Source: Paracrocinitomix mangrovi
Lineage (GTDB): Bacteria > Bacteroidota > Bacteroidia > Flavobacteriales_D > Crocinitomicaceae
NCBI RefSeq assembly: GCF_019740355.2
Contig: NZ_CP091819.1
Location: 2,108,001 to 2,172,000, forward strand
Direction of reading: 5' to 3'
DNA length: 64,000 bases
Shown here: positions 53,153-62,574 of the stretch, piece after piece
Position numbering within the stretch: position 1 is the first letter of the stretch
Layout of the letters: each line of letters begins with the position of its first letter
Made by a program: the position numbers and the translations under genes
The notes under the pieces: model-generated
What the model saw: only the letters and a program-made list of their open reading frames with translations
The model's database searches: none
What the model was told of the DNA's origin: nothing

Positions 53153-55261
53153 GTGAGAACCCAATTTAAAATACTACTACTCAGCGCACTTTTTTTGTGT
53201 CCAATTTTCTCTATTGGACAAGTAGATTACTTTAAAGAATTTGAAGAAAGCCTGGACAATGACAGTCTTAGCTGGAGAGATAAAGGCCTGGAAATGCATG
53301 CCGTGGTGAAAAACATTCATTTTCACCCCGAACAAAAAATGGCCAACTTAATGCGTGTTTGGCCCATTGTTCAACGCTATAACCAAATTGAGCTTTACTG
53401 GCAATGGCACAACATTTTAAACCTGATTTTTAGGGAGCAAAATGAAGTAAATAAAGCCATTGCTCACGGCTACAAAATGCTTGAAAAGGCGGAGGAATAC
53501 AACAACCCTTATTGGAAATCTGAGGCATACAACAATTTATACGCTACCCATGTGAACCTTGGAATGACTGAGCAGGCTAAAGGATTTTTAATTAAAGCAC
53601 AGGAGCAGGCAATTATAACCGGTGATTCGCAATTAATAAGCACCAGCTCATACTACCTGGGATATGCCTATTATTCAGAGTTTGAAAATGACTCTGCCAT
53701 TTACTTTTTAGAAAAATCTGTTCAACACCGAACTTTATTTAAGACAAAAGACATTAATGTAGAACCTGGTTACCTATTGGCCAGAACTTTTATGCGCGAT
53801 AAACAATTTGAAAGGTCAATTACCATTTTATTGCAATGCGCAGAAGAGTCAAAACAGATTAAGGGGGAATATTACAGCCAATATTATCATGCCGGTCCGT
53901 ACATGTACATTTCAAACGCTTATGCTTTTTTGCACAATTGGGATTCGGCGGTTTACTATATGAATGAGGCGTTTAAAGAGTATAAAGCTTTTGATGAAGA
54001 GCTCTATATTCAAGCACATTATTATTGTGGATCTGCCTTTATATCTTCAGGGAATGAAAAGCTTGGTTTGCCGTTAATGAACTACCTGTTAGATTCAACT
54101 GATTTTCCGGCGCAACACGTTTATCCGTTTTTAGCAAAGGCATTTCGTGGAATGAAGCAACATGAAAAAGCCTATGAATATTATGACAAAAACCTTGCAA
54201 TAATTGACAGTGTAAACAAGGCCCGCATCAAAGAAATGTCTGACGTATTGGAGCAATCTTCACAAGCTGAATTGGCCATACAAAAGCAGATGGATGAAAA
54301 GAAACAACAGTTGGCTGAAGAAAAGACGCAGGCCCAAAAACAACAAAAAAACATCATTTTACTCAGTGTGGCTTTTGTGGGAATATTGATTTTGATTTTT
54401 GCCCGCATCCTTTTTAAGCGCTACAAAATTATTAAGGAACAAAAAGAGGAAATTCAAGAACAGAAGATGCAGGTAGAGGAGAAAAACGAAGAGATTTTAG
54501 ACTCTATCAACTACGCCAAAAAAATTCAGGATGCCATTCTACCTCCGGATACCTTTATCAATAAACACTTAAAAGACGCCTATGTTTTTTACAAGCCAAA
54601 AGATGTTGTTGCAGGAGATTTTTACTGGATTGAAGAGGTAGGTGACCATTTATTTATTGCTGCCGCAGATTGCACCGGACATGGAGTTCCGGGTGCTATG
54701 GTTTCGGTAGTTTGCCACAATGCCTTGAACCGCGCCATTAGAGAGTTTGCCTTACATAAACCGGCAGAGATTTTGGATAAAACCAAAGAGTTGGTGATTG
54801 AGACTTTTTCAAAAAGTGAAAACCAGGTAAGGGATGGAATGGATATCGCTTTGATGAGTCTTTCACTTGCTGATTTGAAAAAAGGTGGTGAAAGCATGGA
54901 AGTCAACTTTGCAGGTGCCAATAATCCGCTATGGATCATTAGAAAAGACAATGATGACATTGAAGAAATAAAAGGTGATAAGCAGCCTGTTGGTTTTCAT
55001 GAAGAAAGCACCGCTTTCACTAATCACATAGTTACCATCAATAAGGGAGATTTGGTTTACCTGTTTACTGATGGATATGCCGATCAGTTTGGAGGGGACA
55101 AAGGGAAAAAAATGAAGAATAAAAACTTCAAAAATCTCCTGGTAAAATACCGTGAAGAGCCCGTTAAAAAACAACATTTGCTTTTGGAAACTGCCTTTGA
55201 AAAATGGAAGGGAGAAATTGAACAGCTAGATGACGTTTGCGTAATAGGTGCCAGATTCTAA
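53153..55261 (+). CDS. TPR sensor protein with SpoIIE-type PP2C phosphatase domain
   Basis: A 702-residue protein starting at GTG 53153. Signal peptide (about 1-22), periplasmic TPR region (about 60-370), coiled coil (about 365-398), one membrane helix (about 399-421), second coiled coil (about 422-455), then a SpoIIE phosphatase domain (about 470-702) with PKDVVAGDFYWIEE, AAADCTGHGVPGAMVS and LFTDGYADQFGG, the metal-binding Asp residues. It would turn a periplasmic signal into dephosphorylation of a cytoplasmic partner, typically an anti-sigma-factor antagonist. Confidence 0.88.
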   Translation: MRTQFKILLLSALFLCPIFSIGQVDYFKEFEESLDNDSLSWRDKGLEMHAVVKNIHFHPEQKMANLMRVWPIVQRYNQIELYWQWHNILNLIFREQNEVNKAIAHGYKMLEKAEEYNNPYWKSEAYNNLYATHVNLGMTEQAKGFLIKAQEQAIITGDSQLISTSSYYLGYAYYSEFENDSAIYFLEKSVQHRTLFKTKDINVEPGYLLARTFMRDKQFERSITILLQCAEESKQIKGEYYSQYYHAGPYMYISNAYAFLHNWDSAVYYMNEAFKEYKAFDEELYIQAHYYCGSAFISSGNEKLGLPLMNYLLDSTDFPAQHVYPFLAKAFRGMKQHEKAYEYYDKNLAIIDSVNKARIKEMSDVLEQSSQAELAIQKQMDEKKQQLAEEKTQAQKQQKNIILLSVAFVGILILIFARILFKRYKIIKEQKEEIQEQKMQVEEKNEEILDSINYAKKIQDAILPPDTFINKHLKDAYVFYKPKDVVAGDFYWIEEVGDHLFIAAADCTGHGVPGAMVSVVCHNALNRAIREFALHKPAEILDKTKELVIETFSKSENQVRDGMDIALMSLSLADLKKGGESMEVNFAGANNPLWIIRKDNDDIEEIKGDKQPVGFHEESTAFTNHIVTINKGDLVYLFTDGYADQFGGDKGKKMKNKNFKNLLVKYREEPVKKQHLLLETAFEKWKGEIEQLDDVCVIGARF

Positions 55262-55263
55262 AT

Positions 55264-56304
55264 CTACACTTTTCTCAAGGTAAATGAAAAGGTAGATCCT
55301 TTACCTTCTGTTGATCTTACACTGATACTTTCGCCATGTGCTTCAACTATGTGTTTAACTATTGCCAAACCTAAACCTGAGCCACCAATGTGACGTGCAC
55401 GGGATTTATCCACCCTGTAAAACCTTTCAAATAATCTTGGTAAATGGTCTTCTGCAATACCTAATCCGTTATCTGCCACCTCAACCAAAATTTTGTTGCG
55501 ATCAATGTCGTGAAAACGAATGGTTGTGGTTCCTTCTTCATTTCCGTAAACAATTGAATTGGTGATCAAATTGGTTAATACCTGGGCAATTTTACCCTTG
55601 TCTGCATTCACCACTATTGGATCATAAGACTTATTGAATTCGAATTTGATTTTCTTAGTTTCAGCTTTCCCTTCTAGCTCATTAAAAATAGCTTTGGTCA
55701 ATTTTACAATATCAAAATCTGTCAGCTTAAGTGAAAAACGATCAAATTCATATTTTGAAATCTCGTCCAAATCTGTCAAAATATCAGAGATTCTATCTAC
55801 TCCGTTCAATGCTCTTTCCAGGAAATCGCGGTTTACTTTTTCATCTTCTAAACCACCTTCTAAAAGGGTGAGTACATATCCCTGGATACTAAAAACGGGG
55901 GTTTTTAATTCGTGCGCAAGGTTTCCTAAAAACTCTCTTCTAAACTTGGCTTGTTCTTCTAGCTTGGCAATTTGATCAGTTTGGGTTCGTGCCCACTGTG
56001 CCGTATCTTCTTCTAATTTGTTAAAGATATCTTCAGAGATGTTCATCTCGTATTCTTTCTCGTTGAATTTCTTTTTGGTAATCAGACGGTAAATAACCTT
56101 GATACGCTCATTGAGGAAGTTTTGAAAAATCACTGAGAAGATTATGAAGCTCAGCACAGCAGCTAATAAAGGAATAGCGATAAAAACAAACTTGCTGACA
56201 TCATATGAGGATATCATTTGAAACACTATCAAAGCAACTAACATCAAGGCAGCCATTAAAATGCTACCCAATATTATTGCCTGGATAGGTCGATTTAGTT
56301 TCAT
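55264..56304 (-). CDS. Sensor histidine kinase (PhoR-like), no sensor domain
   Basis: A 346-residue membrane kinase: two helices (about 8-30 and 39-60) with only about eight residues between them, so no periplasmic sensor. HisKA has NLAH131ELKTP; HATPase has NLITNSIVYGNEEG, VADNGLGIAEDH, RFYRVDKSRARHIGGSGLGLAIV. There is no response regulator nearby, so its partner is elsewhere. Its start overlaps the stop of gldD by 4 bp. Confidence 0.9.
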   Translation of the reverse strand: MKLNRPIQAIILGSILMAALMLVALIVFQMISSYDVSKFVFIAIPLLAAVLSFIIFSVIFQNFLNERIKVIYRLITKKKFNEKEYEMNISEDIFNKLEEDTAQWARTQTDQIAKLEEQAKFRREFLGNLAHELKTPVFSIQGYVLTLLEGGLEDEKVNRDFLERALNGVDRISDILTDLDEISKYEFDRFSLKLTDFDIVKLTKAIFNELEGKAETKKIKFEFNKSYDPIVVNADKGKIAQVLTNLITNSIVYGNEEGTTTIRFHDIDRNKILVEVADNGLGIAEDHLPRLFERFYRVDKSRARHIGGSGLGLAIVKHIVEAHGESISVRSTEGKGSTFSFTLRKV

Positions 56305-56894
56305 TCGTTTAAAGGTTGAATTTCACTGTTCCATTTTACAGTTTCAATCATCTTGTCTACATCTTCTAAAACGTACTCTAAAGATGGTTTTAAACTGTCA
56401 TAATTAGGAGCGGCGTTAAAATACAATGCTCCTCTTAAAAAATGTGTACTGCTATCGGTAACATAAAACTGATAAGGTGATGCTGCATTACCTACGATAT
56501 TGTACTTCATACCATAAGCTTTGTTTTCATCATTTATCACTCTTGCTTCCATTATTTCATCAGCCTTGATGCTGTGATCATAAACCAGTTTTTGAGAATA
56601 CTCAATGTTCATTAAAAGATTGGTATCAACCGGAATATAGGTCAAATAAATAGAGGCGTTAAATCTATTGATGACAATGTCTTTATTGCACGATCCTTCT
56701 TTGTTTTCAACTTTAAAGTATTCAGGAATATCGAATGAATATCCACAGTCTCCCTCATAAGTATGGTACACACGCTCAGGAAATTCCAAACGCATAAAAC
56801 CTCTTGGTTTAGGATAATATTCAGGATCATCTGACCCGCAAGCCAACATTACAATTGGCAAAATCAATAACCAAACACTAATCCTCTTCTTCAT
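56301..56894 (-). CDS. gldD: Gliding motility lipoprotein GldD
   Basis: A 197-residue lipoprotein (LAC, Cys19). The N-terminal YYPKPRGFMRLEFPERVYHTYEGDCGYSFDIPEYF is the GldD signature. GldD is needed for Bacteroidota gliding and for function of the type IX machinery. Overlaps gldE by 17 bp and the kinase by 4 bp; neighbours ssb and mutY are as in Flavobacterium. Confidence 0.93.
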   Translation of the reverse strand: MKKRISVWLLILPIVMLACGSDDPEYYPKPRGFMRLEFPERVYHTYEGDCGYSFDIPEYFKVENKEGSCNKDIVINRFNASIYLTYIPVDTNLLMNIEYSQKLVYDHSIKADEIMEARVINDENKAYGMKYNIVGNAASPYQFYVTDSSTHFLRGALYFNAAPNYDSLKPSLEYVLEDVDKMIETVKWNSEIQPLNE

Positions 56895-58227
56895 TGCTTA
56901 CAATTTCGTGTATTGTCATTTTAATTCTCTTCACTTTTCTAGCATCTGCTGCTTCAATGGTGAAAGTGTAATTTTCAAATTTTACTCTTTCTCCTTTCTT
57001 TAAAATTTTACCAGCCTGTTCAATTACAAATCCGGCCAATGTATCAGATTCAGATTTAGCCTCTTCAAACAAGGTTCCGTCAATATCTAATACTTTATAA
57101 ATATCTATCAAAGAAGTTTTACCTTCAAACACATAGTTGTTGTCATCCAGTTTAGAGTATTGTAAATCATCTTCATCAAACTCGTCTGTTATCTCCCCAA
57201 CAATTTCCTCTAAAACATCTTCAAGCGTCACAATTCCGGAAGTTCCACCATACTCATCTACCACCACAGCCATGTGCATTTTTCGCTCCTGAAAGTTGAT
57301 CATCAAATCATCAATCTTTTTATTTTCCGGCACAAAGAATGGATCTCTGATTAAATCTCTCCAATTAAAATTTTCATCCTCATCCAAATAAGGCAGCAAA
57401 TCTTTGATAAAAAAGATTCCGGCAATTTTATCAAAAGAACCTTCGTAAACAGGTAATCTTGAGTACTTAGTTTCTTCTAATTTTTCAACCACCTGCACAT
57501 AATTCATTCCCACTTCCAGGGCTTCAACATCTACTCGTGGTTTCATGATCTGCTTCACATCTTTTTCACCAAAACGAACAATGTCATGCCATATTTTCTT
57601 TTCAGACTGGTCTCCACTTTCACCCATTGTAAGTTCCACAGCTTGTGACAACTCATCCGTAGAAATATTCACTGCTTTTTTCTTACCACGGTTTGATATC
57701 AGTGATGTTCCGGCAATTAAACCAGCCTTTAACCAACTGAATGGAGGAAGTCTTCTGATAAAGTTTAACGGCTTTGCCATTAAAAGTGACATTGATTTGC
57801 TGTGTTTGGTGGCGTAAATTTTAGGAATCACCTCACCAAAGAGCAATAAAATGAATGTAATAGCAACGATATCAATAAGCCTTTTCACCAGCAATGAAAC
57901 ACTGTCCGGAGGAAAAATGGTATCTGATAAATAGGTTGATAATATGATAATACCAACATTGATAAAGTTGTTGGCTATCAAAATAACAGCTAGTAATTCT
58001 TTAGGATTATCCAATAATTTAACCGCTACTTCAGACGATTTAGAATTATCGCTTTCAATTTCTTCAAGATCTGCTGGTCCTAATGAAAAGTAGGCAACTT
58101 CAGAACCTGAAATTAGTGCAGACATCATGAGCATAAGTATCAAAATGATACAACTCACAATCAAAGCTGTGATTCCAATCGAAGATTGATCGGGTATTTG
58201 TAAGAGGATGGGGACGGAACTATCCAA
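56878..58227 (-). CDS. gldE: Gliding-associated GldE, CNNM/CBS/CorC membrane protein
   Basis: A 449-residue protein. The N-terminal CNNM (DUF21) membrane domain (about 15-190) is followed by a CBS pair (about 210-330; IMKPRVDVEALE, VVDEYGGTSGIVTLEDVLEEIVGEITDEFDEDD) and a CorC_HlyC domain (about 345-435). GldE supports or partly replaces GldD in gliding. Upstream of gldD in one operon with ssb 20 bp before. Confidence 0.92.
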   Translation of the reverse strand: MDSSVPILLQIPDQSSIGITALIVSCIILILMLMMSALISGSEVAYFSLGPADLEEIESDNSKSSEVAVKLLDNPKELLAVILIANNFINVGIIILSTYLSDTIFPPDSVSLLVKRLIDIVAITFILLLFGEVIPKIYATKHSKSMSLLMAKPLNFIRRLPPFSWLKAGLIAGTSLISNRGKKKAVNISTDELSQAVELTMGESGDQSEKKIWHDIVRFGEKDVKQIMKPRVDVEALEVGMNYVQVVEKLEETKYSRLPVYEGSFDKIAGIFFIKDLLPYLDEDENFNWRDLIRDPFFVPENKKIDDLMINFQERKMHMAVVVDEYGGTSGIVTLEDVLEEIVGEITDEFDEDDLQYSKLDDNNYVFEGKTSLIDIYKVLDIDGTLFEEAKSESDTLAGFVIEQAGKILKKGERVKFENYTFTIEAADARKVKRIKMTIHEIVSNEEED

Positions 58228-58247
58228 GGTTTATAATTTGGTTCAAC

Positions 58248-58697
58248 TTAAAACGGCAGATCATCATCACCTTCAGGAGTCATATCCTGATCCATTTTTT
58301 GTACCGGATTATCCTCCACACTGTTAGGATAATTGGTTTGCTGATTGTTATCACCTTCAGCTTTTCCGCTTAACATGGTCATTTGATCGGCAACAATTTC
58401 GGTAGTGTATCTCATTTGTTGATCTTCACCTTGCCATGAACGGGTTTTTAATTTACCCTCAATGTAAACTTTCATTCCCTTTTTAAGGTAAGATTCAGCC
58501 ACTTTAGCTAATCCTCTCCACAACACGATATTGTGCCAATCAGTGATCTCTCTTTTTTCACCGGTATTTTTATCTGTGAAACTTTCTGATGTAGCCAATG
58601 GAAATCTTGCAACAGATACTCCATTTTCCAAATATCTCACCTCAGGATCTTTGCCCAGGTTACCTATGAGAATTACTTTATTTACGCTTCCTGCCAT
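58248..58697 (-). CDS. ssb: Single-stranded DNA-binding protein
   Basis: A 149-residue protein: OB-fold (about 3-105; [43 protein letters not shown]), a Gln/Asn-rich linker, and the acidic tail DDDLPF that recruits repair and replication proteins. Same strand and 20 bp from gldE. Confidence 0.95.
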   Translation of the reverse strand: MAGSVNKVILIGNLGKDPEVRYLENGVSVARFPLATSESFTDKNTGEKREITDWHNIVLWRGLAKVAESYLKKGMKVYIEGKLKTRSWQGEDQQMRYTTEIVADQMTMLSGKAEGDNNQQTNYPNSVEDNPVQKMDQDMTPEGDDDLPF

Positions 58698-58796
58698 TAA
58701 TTTTTCAAATTAAAGAACAAGTTTTAAAATGCAAAGACTGAAGTTTAATCCACAAAGCTTTACACCGCTACTTTGTTCTAGTAAAATCAAAGATAG

Positions 58797-59834
58797 TTAA
58801 TCTGCTTTGAAAAGGGTAGAACTTTCAAGATATCTTATTAACAGTTGAGGCATGGGATAATCATCTAATTCTTTGATTTTTATCCGGATACAACCATCAA
58901 GAGCAGGCATTTTATCAACCTCAACAATCCAAAAAGAAGCAGTTATCACTTGGTGAGTAAGAATATGTTTTAATTCGCCATCTAATGAAATTCCTTTTTC
59001 ATCAGCATTTATGTCTGCAGATGAAAGTTGCTCATTTTGTTTGTCTTTTTCAATGAGCGGAAAATCATATAGGCCGTGCCAAATATCTTTTGGACCTCTT
59101 TTTTTAATCAGCAAATGCTCACCATCCGTTATTAATTGATAATGAAAAAATCGCTTTTTTACTTTTACTTTTTTGGACTTTACCGGTAATTGCAATTGCA
59201 CTCCTTTTTCAAGGGCTGCACAACTTTCATTTAAAGGACAATTATCACAATCAGGATTTGAAGGTTTACAAACCAAAGCTCCCAATTCCATGATTGCTTG
59301 ATTATGTGTAGCCGGATCATTCTTATCCAACAATTCTTCTGCAGCTTCTTTGAAAATCTTTTTTCCTTCGGTACTATCAATTGGGGTATCAATATTTAAA
59401 TACCTACTTAAAACGCGATACACATTTCCGTCTACAACTGCATGCGGCAAATCATAGGCAAAAGAACAAATAGCAGCTGCGGTGTACTCACCTACTCCTT
59501 TTAAACTGAGTACACCTTTATATGTATCCGGAAATTGATTTTGATTATGTTGATGGATGTATTGAGCGGCTGCATGTAAATTCCTGGCTCTACTGTAATA
59601 ACCCAATCCTTGCCATAAGTTTAACACTTCATCTTCGGCGGCATTTGCCAGGTGTTTAACAGTTGGATAATGTTCAACAAACTTGAGATAATAAGACATT
59701 CCCTGCTCTACCCTGGTCTGTTGTAATATAATCTCACTCAACCAAATAAAATACGGATCACAGGTATTTCTCCAGGGGAGATCTCGGCGATTTTGTCGAT
59801 ACCAATTTTGAATTAATGTTGTAAAATCTTGCAT
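58797..59834 (-). CDS. mutY: A/G-specific adenine glycosylase MutY
   Basis: A 345-residue enzyme with the helix-hairpin-helix domain: Glu34 (WLSEIILQQTR) and Asp135 (VVDGNVYR) are catalytic. The [4Fe-4S] ligands are Cys189, 196, 199 and 205 (C-X6-C-X2-C-X5-C). A NUDIX-like C-terminal domain recognises 8-oxoG (about 225-340). Removes A opposite 8-oxoG. Confidence 0.94.
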   Translation of the reverse strand: MQDFTTLIQNWYRQNRRDLPWRNTCDPYFIWLSEIILQQTRVEQGMSYYLKFVEHYPTVKHLANAAEDEVLNLWQGLGYYSRARNLHAAAQYIHQHNQNQFPDTYKGVLSLKGVGEYTAAAICSFAYDLPHAVVDGNVYRVLSRYLNIDTPIDSTEGKKIFKEAAEELLDKNDPATHNQAIMELGALVCKPSNPDCDNCPLNESCAALEKGVQLQLPVKSKKVKVKKRFFHYQLITDGEHLLIKKRGPKDIWHGLYDFPLIEKDKQNEQLSSADINADEKGISLDGELKHILTHQVITASFWIVEVDKMPALDGCIRIKIKELDDYPMPQLLIRYLESSTLFKAD

Positions 59835-59891
59835 TTGTATTATTAAAACAAAGTTCCGTCTAAAATTTCAAATTGTTCATTTTAAAAGCAT

Positions 59892-59899
59892 TAATTTTG
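59892..59899 (+). promoter_or_regulatory. Promoter of the HU gene
   Basis: TAATTTTG fits the -7 TAnnTTTG box, with TTG at 59873-59875 upstream. The ATG is 33 bp away at 59933. Confidence 0.55.
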
Positions 59900-59932
59900 C
59901 CCACGAATTAAACGTTTTAAATTTTAATCAGT

Positions 59933-60223
59933 ATGACAAAAGCAGATATAGTTACAGAAATCTCTGATAAAACAGGTATCGAAAAAGTTGCAGTTCAAGC
60001 AACAGTTGAGGCATTTATGGATTCGGTGAAAAAATCACTTTCTGAGGGGAACAATGTTTATCTTAGAGGTTTTGGTTCTTTCATCATTAAAGAAAGAGCT
60101 GAGAAAACAGGAAGAAACATTTCAAAAAATGAGTCAATCATTATTCCTGCTCATAACATACCTGCATTTAAACCAGCTAAAACTTTCGTAGAAGACGTTA
60201 AAGAAAACGTTACTGTAAAATAA
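59933..60223 (+). CDS. HU-family DNA-binding protein
   Basis: A 96-residue protein with the HU helices and DNA-binding arms: MTKADIVTEISDKTGI, VYLRGFGSFIIKERAEKTGRN, PAHNIPAFKPAKTF. It bends and compacts DNA as a dimer. Standard length. Confidence 0.95.
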   Translation: MTKADIVTEISDKTGIEKVAVQATVEAFMDSVKKSLSEGNNVYLRGFGSFIIKERAEKTGRNISKNESIIIPAHNIPAFKPAKTFVEDVKENVTVK

Positions 60224-60227
60224 GGTT

Positions 60228-60258
60228 TTTGTAAAACATAATAGTTTTTATATCTTTG
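60228..60258 (+). promoter_or_regulatory. Bacteroidota consensus promoter before hairpin leader
   Basis: TTTG (60228-60231), 19 bp, TATCTTTG (60251-60258): an exact TTTG-N19-TAnnTTTG promoter. It sits after the HU stop and before an intrinsic terminator-like hairpin and the small basic gene. Confidence 0.65.
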
Positions 60259-60285
60259 TGCTCCGATTTATAAGGAGACATTATC

Positions 60286-60314
60286 AAACTTCCTGTCAAT
60301 CAGGAAGTTTTTTA
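60286..60314 (+). terminator. Intrinsic terminator or leader attenuator
   Basis: AAACTTCCTG and CAGGAAGTTT form a perfect 10-bp stem with a 5-nt loop, followed by TTTAT. It ends HU transcripts and would also stop most transcripts from the promoter at 60228-60258 before the downstream gene. Confidence 0.8.
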
Positions 60315-60364
60315 TATAAAGCAATAGGAAAATTTTTACAGTATTAATTTAAAAGCTTTTTATT

Positions 60365-60457
60365 ATGCCAAGCGGTAAGAAAAGAAAAAGACATAAAATG
60401 GCCACTCACAAAAGAAAGAAGAGGCTAAGAAAGAATAGACACAAAAAGAAAAAATAA
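60365..60457 (+). CDS. Small basic AURKAIP1/COX24-type ribosome-associated protein
   Basis: A 30-residue product, MPSGKKRKRHKMATHKRKKR then LRKNRHKKKK, of the AURKAIP1/COX24 family found in nearly all Bacteroidota. It is almost wholly Lys, Arg and His and related to the mitochondrial small-subunit protein mS38. It is too short for ordinary gene calling but highly characteristic. It lies between HU and RNase G, a conserved position. Confidence 0.88.
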   Translation: MPSGKKRKRHKMATHKRKKRLRKNRHKKKK

Positions 60458-60551
60458 GTAGATAGTCAATCATCTATTTATTAAGTACTATTCAAGATAA
60501 TTAAGCTCAGTTAATACCTGGGCTTTACTTCTTTCAACTAAAATCATTCTA

Positions 60552-62102
60552 GTGAGTTACGAATTAGTAGTTAATTCTAAACCTACTGGAATTTGGATTG
60601 CTCTCCTACGAGATGGCAAATTATTAGAGCTACACGAAGAAAAGGGTAATACAGATTACGCAGTAGGCGATATCTACCTGGGGAAGGTACGTAAGGTTGT
60701 GCCTAGCTTGAACGCAGCATTTGTTAATGTTGGGTACGAGAAAGATGCGTTCTTACATTATCATGATTTAGGACCACAGTTCAAATCATTACATAAGTTT
60801 ACACAGGATACATTACACGGAAAACAAAACGTGGCAGACTTACTTTATTTTAAGTCTGAAAAGGATATTGATAAAGACGGGAAAATTTCTGACGTCTTAT
60901 CTGCCAACACAAACGTTTTGGTACAGGTTGTTAAAGAACCTATTTCTGCAAAAGGACCAAGATTAAATTCAGAAATCACCTTAGCCGGAAGATACATTGT
61001 ATTGGTTCCTTTTTCAAATAAGATTTCGATCTCGCAAAAGATCAAAGATTATGCAGAAAGAGACCGTTTAAGAGATATCCTTAAAAGCATCTTACCAAAA
61101 AACTTTGGTGTGATTATTCGCACCGTGGCACAAGGAAAGAAAATCGTTGAGATAGACGAGGATCTTAAAAGTCTTGTAAGCCGTTGGAAAAAGATGCATA
61201 CCTCACTCAAAGACAGTAAGCCTCCAAAACGCGTTTTAGGCGAGTTAGACAGGGCTTCTTCTTTATTGAGGGATACATTAAACGAGAACTTTACTAAAAT
61301 TCATGTAAACGAGCCTGAGTTATTGGATGAGATGAGAAATTATGTTGAGCAAATTGCGCCCAACAAAATCAACATCTTAAAAGAATACAACGGCAAGCAT
61401 GATATTTTTGAAGCTTTTGGTATCAACAAGCAAATCAAAACGCTTTTTGGTAAAAAGGTTCCTTTGCCAAGTGGAGGTTATCTGATTATTGAGCACACTG
61501 AAGCCATGCATGTGGTAGATGTAAACTCAGGAAACAGATCAGCTAAAAACGATACGCAAGAAAAAAACGCTATTGCAGTGAATTTGGAAGCGGCAGAGGA
61601 GTTAGCCCGAGTAATGCGTTTACGTGATATGGGTGGAATCATCTGTGTTGATTTCATTGATATGCATTCTCGTGAAAACAACAAAATGCTTCACAACAAA
61701 CTGAAGGATCTTTTAAAAGAAGATAAGGCGAAACACTCATTGATTCCGCCGTCTAAGTTTGGAGTGGTTGAAATTACACGTCAAAGAGTTCGTCCGGTAA
61801 CCAATATTGAAACTACAGAAGTTTGCCCTACTTGTAACGGTACAGGTAAAATTCAAGCTTCATTAATGTATGCTGACGAAATTGAAAGTGAATTAAGCTA
61901 TTTGTTGTTGGACAAAAAGGAAAGCAAAGTTTCATTACACGTTCATCCTTATTTGGAAGGATATTTCAAAAAAGGAATGAATTCAAGAAGATTCCAGTGG
62001 TTTAAGAAATACAAAAAATGGATCAAGATTGTTGCTGATAGCAACATGCCAATTATGGACCACAAATTCTTCAACGCTAAAGATGAAATCATAGAGGTTT
62101 AA
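60552..62102 (+). CDS. rng: Ribonuclease E/G family (RNase G)
   Basis: A 516-residue enzyme starting at GTG 60552. An S1-type RNA-binding domain (about 38-125; GDIYLGKVRKVVPSLNAAFVNVGYEKDAFLHYHDL) precedes the catalytic domain with Asp323 (VVDVNSGN) and Asp367 (CVDFIDM). The zinc-link CPTC (Cys425, Cys428) completes it. There is no C-terminal degradosome scaffold, as expected for RNase G. Processes rRNA and decays mRNA. Confidence 0.93.
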   Translation: MSYELVVNSKPTGIWIALLRDGKLLELHEEKGNTDYAVGDIYLGKVRKVVPSLNAAFVNVGYEKDAFLHYHDLGPQFKSLHKFTQDTLHGKQNVADLLYFKSEKDIDKDGKISDVLSANTNVLVQVVKEPISAKGPRLNSEITLAGRYIVLVPFSNKISISQKIKDYAERDRLRDILKSILPKNFGVIIRTVAQGKKIVEIDEDLKSLVSRWKKMHTSLKDSKPPKRVLGELDRASSLLRDTLNENFTKIHVNEPELLDEMRNYVEQIAPNKINILKEYNGKHDIFEAFGINKQIKTLFGKKVPLPSGGYLIIEHTEAMHVVDVNSGNRSAKNDTQEKNAIAVNLEAAEELARVMRLRDMGGIICVDFIDMHSRENNKMLHNKLKDLLKEDKAKHSLIPPSKFGVVEITRQRVRPVTNIETTEVCPTCNGTGKIQASLMYADEIESELSYLLLDKKESKVSLHVHPYLEGYFKKGMNSRRFQWFKKYKKWIKIVADSNMPIMDHKFFNAKDEIIEV

Positions 62103-62106
62103 GGTC

Positions 62107-62571
62107 GTGGACCGATCACCTAAATATTCATTATTAGAAGCCAAGCAAAAAATTGAGGCCTTTTGTGCCTATCAGGAGAGGTGTGACTATGAAGTACGAC
62201 AAAAACTGCACTCATGGTTCATGCATCCCGAAGATGTTGATGTACTTATCTCTGACCTCATCTCTAATAATTTTATGAATGAAGAACGTTTTGCAGAAGC
62301 ATATGCATCAGGCAAGTTCAGAATGAAAAAATGGGGCAAGAATAAAATCAAACAACAACTCAAACTCAAGCAAATTTCTGACTACTCTATCAATAAAGGG
62401 TTGAATGAAATAGACGATAAGGAATATCTGGATACAATAGAACAACTGGTAAGTTCTAAACTCAAAAGTGTAAAAGGAAAAACGGATTGGGAGAAACAGA
62501 TGAAGGTTAAACAGTACCTGTTTGGTAGAGGATTTGAAGTTGAGTTGGTAGAGCGGTTTTTGAAAGAATAA
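62107..62571 (+). CDS. recX: RecX regulatory protein
   Basis: A 154-residue all-helical protein, GTG start 4 bp after rng. Three-helix modules (LLEAKQKIEAFCAYQERCDYEVRQKL, LISDLISNNFMNEERFAEAYASGKFRMKKWGKNKIKQQLKLK) fit RecX, which binds and restrains RecA filaments. Co-transcribed with rng. Confidence 0.9.
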   Translation: MDRSPKYSLLEAKQKIEAFCAYQERCDYEVRQKLHSWFMHPEDVDVLISDLISNNFMNEERFAEAYASGKFRMKKWGKNKIKQQLKLKQISDYSINKGLNEIDDKEYLDTIEQLVSSKLKSVKGKTDWEKQMKVKQYLFGRGFEVELVERFLKE

Positions 62572-62574
62572 ATC

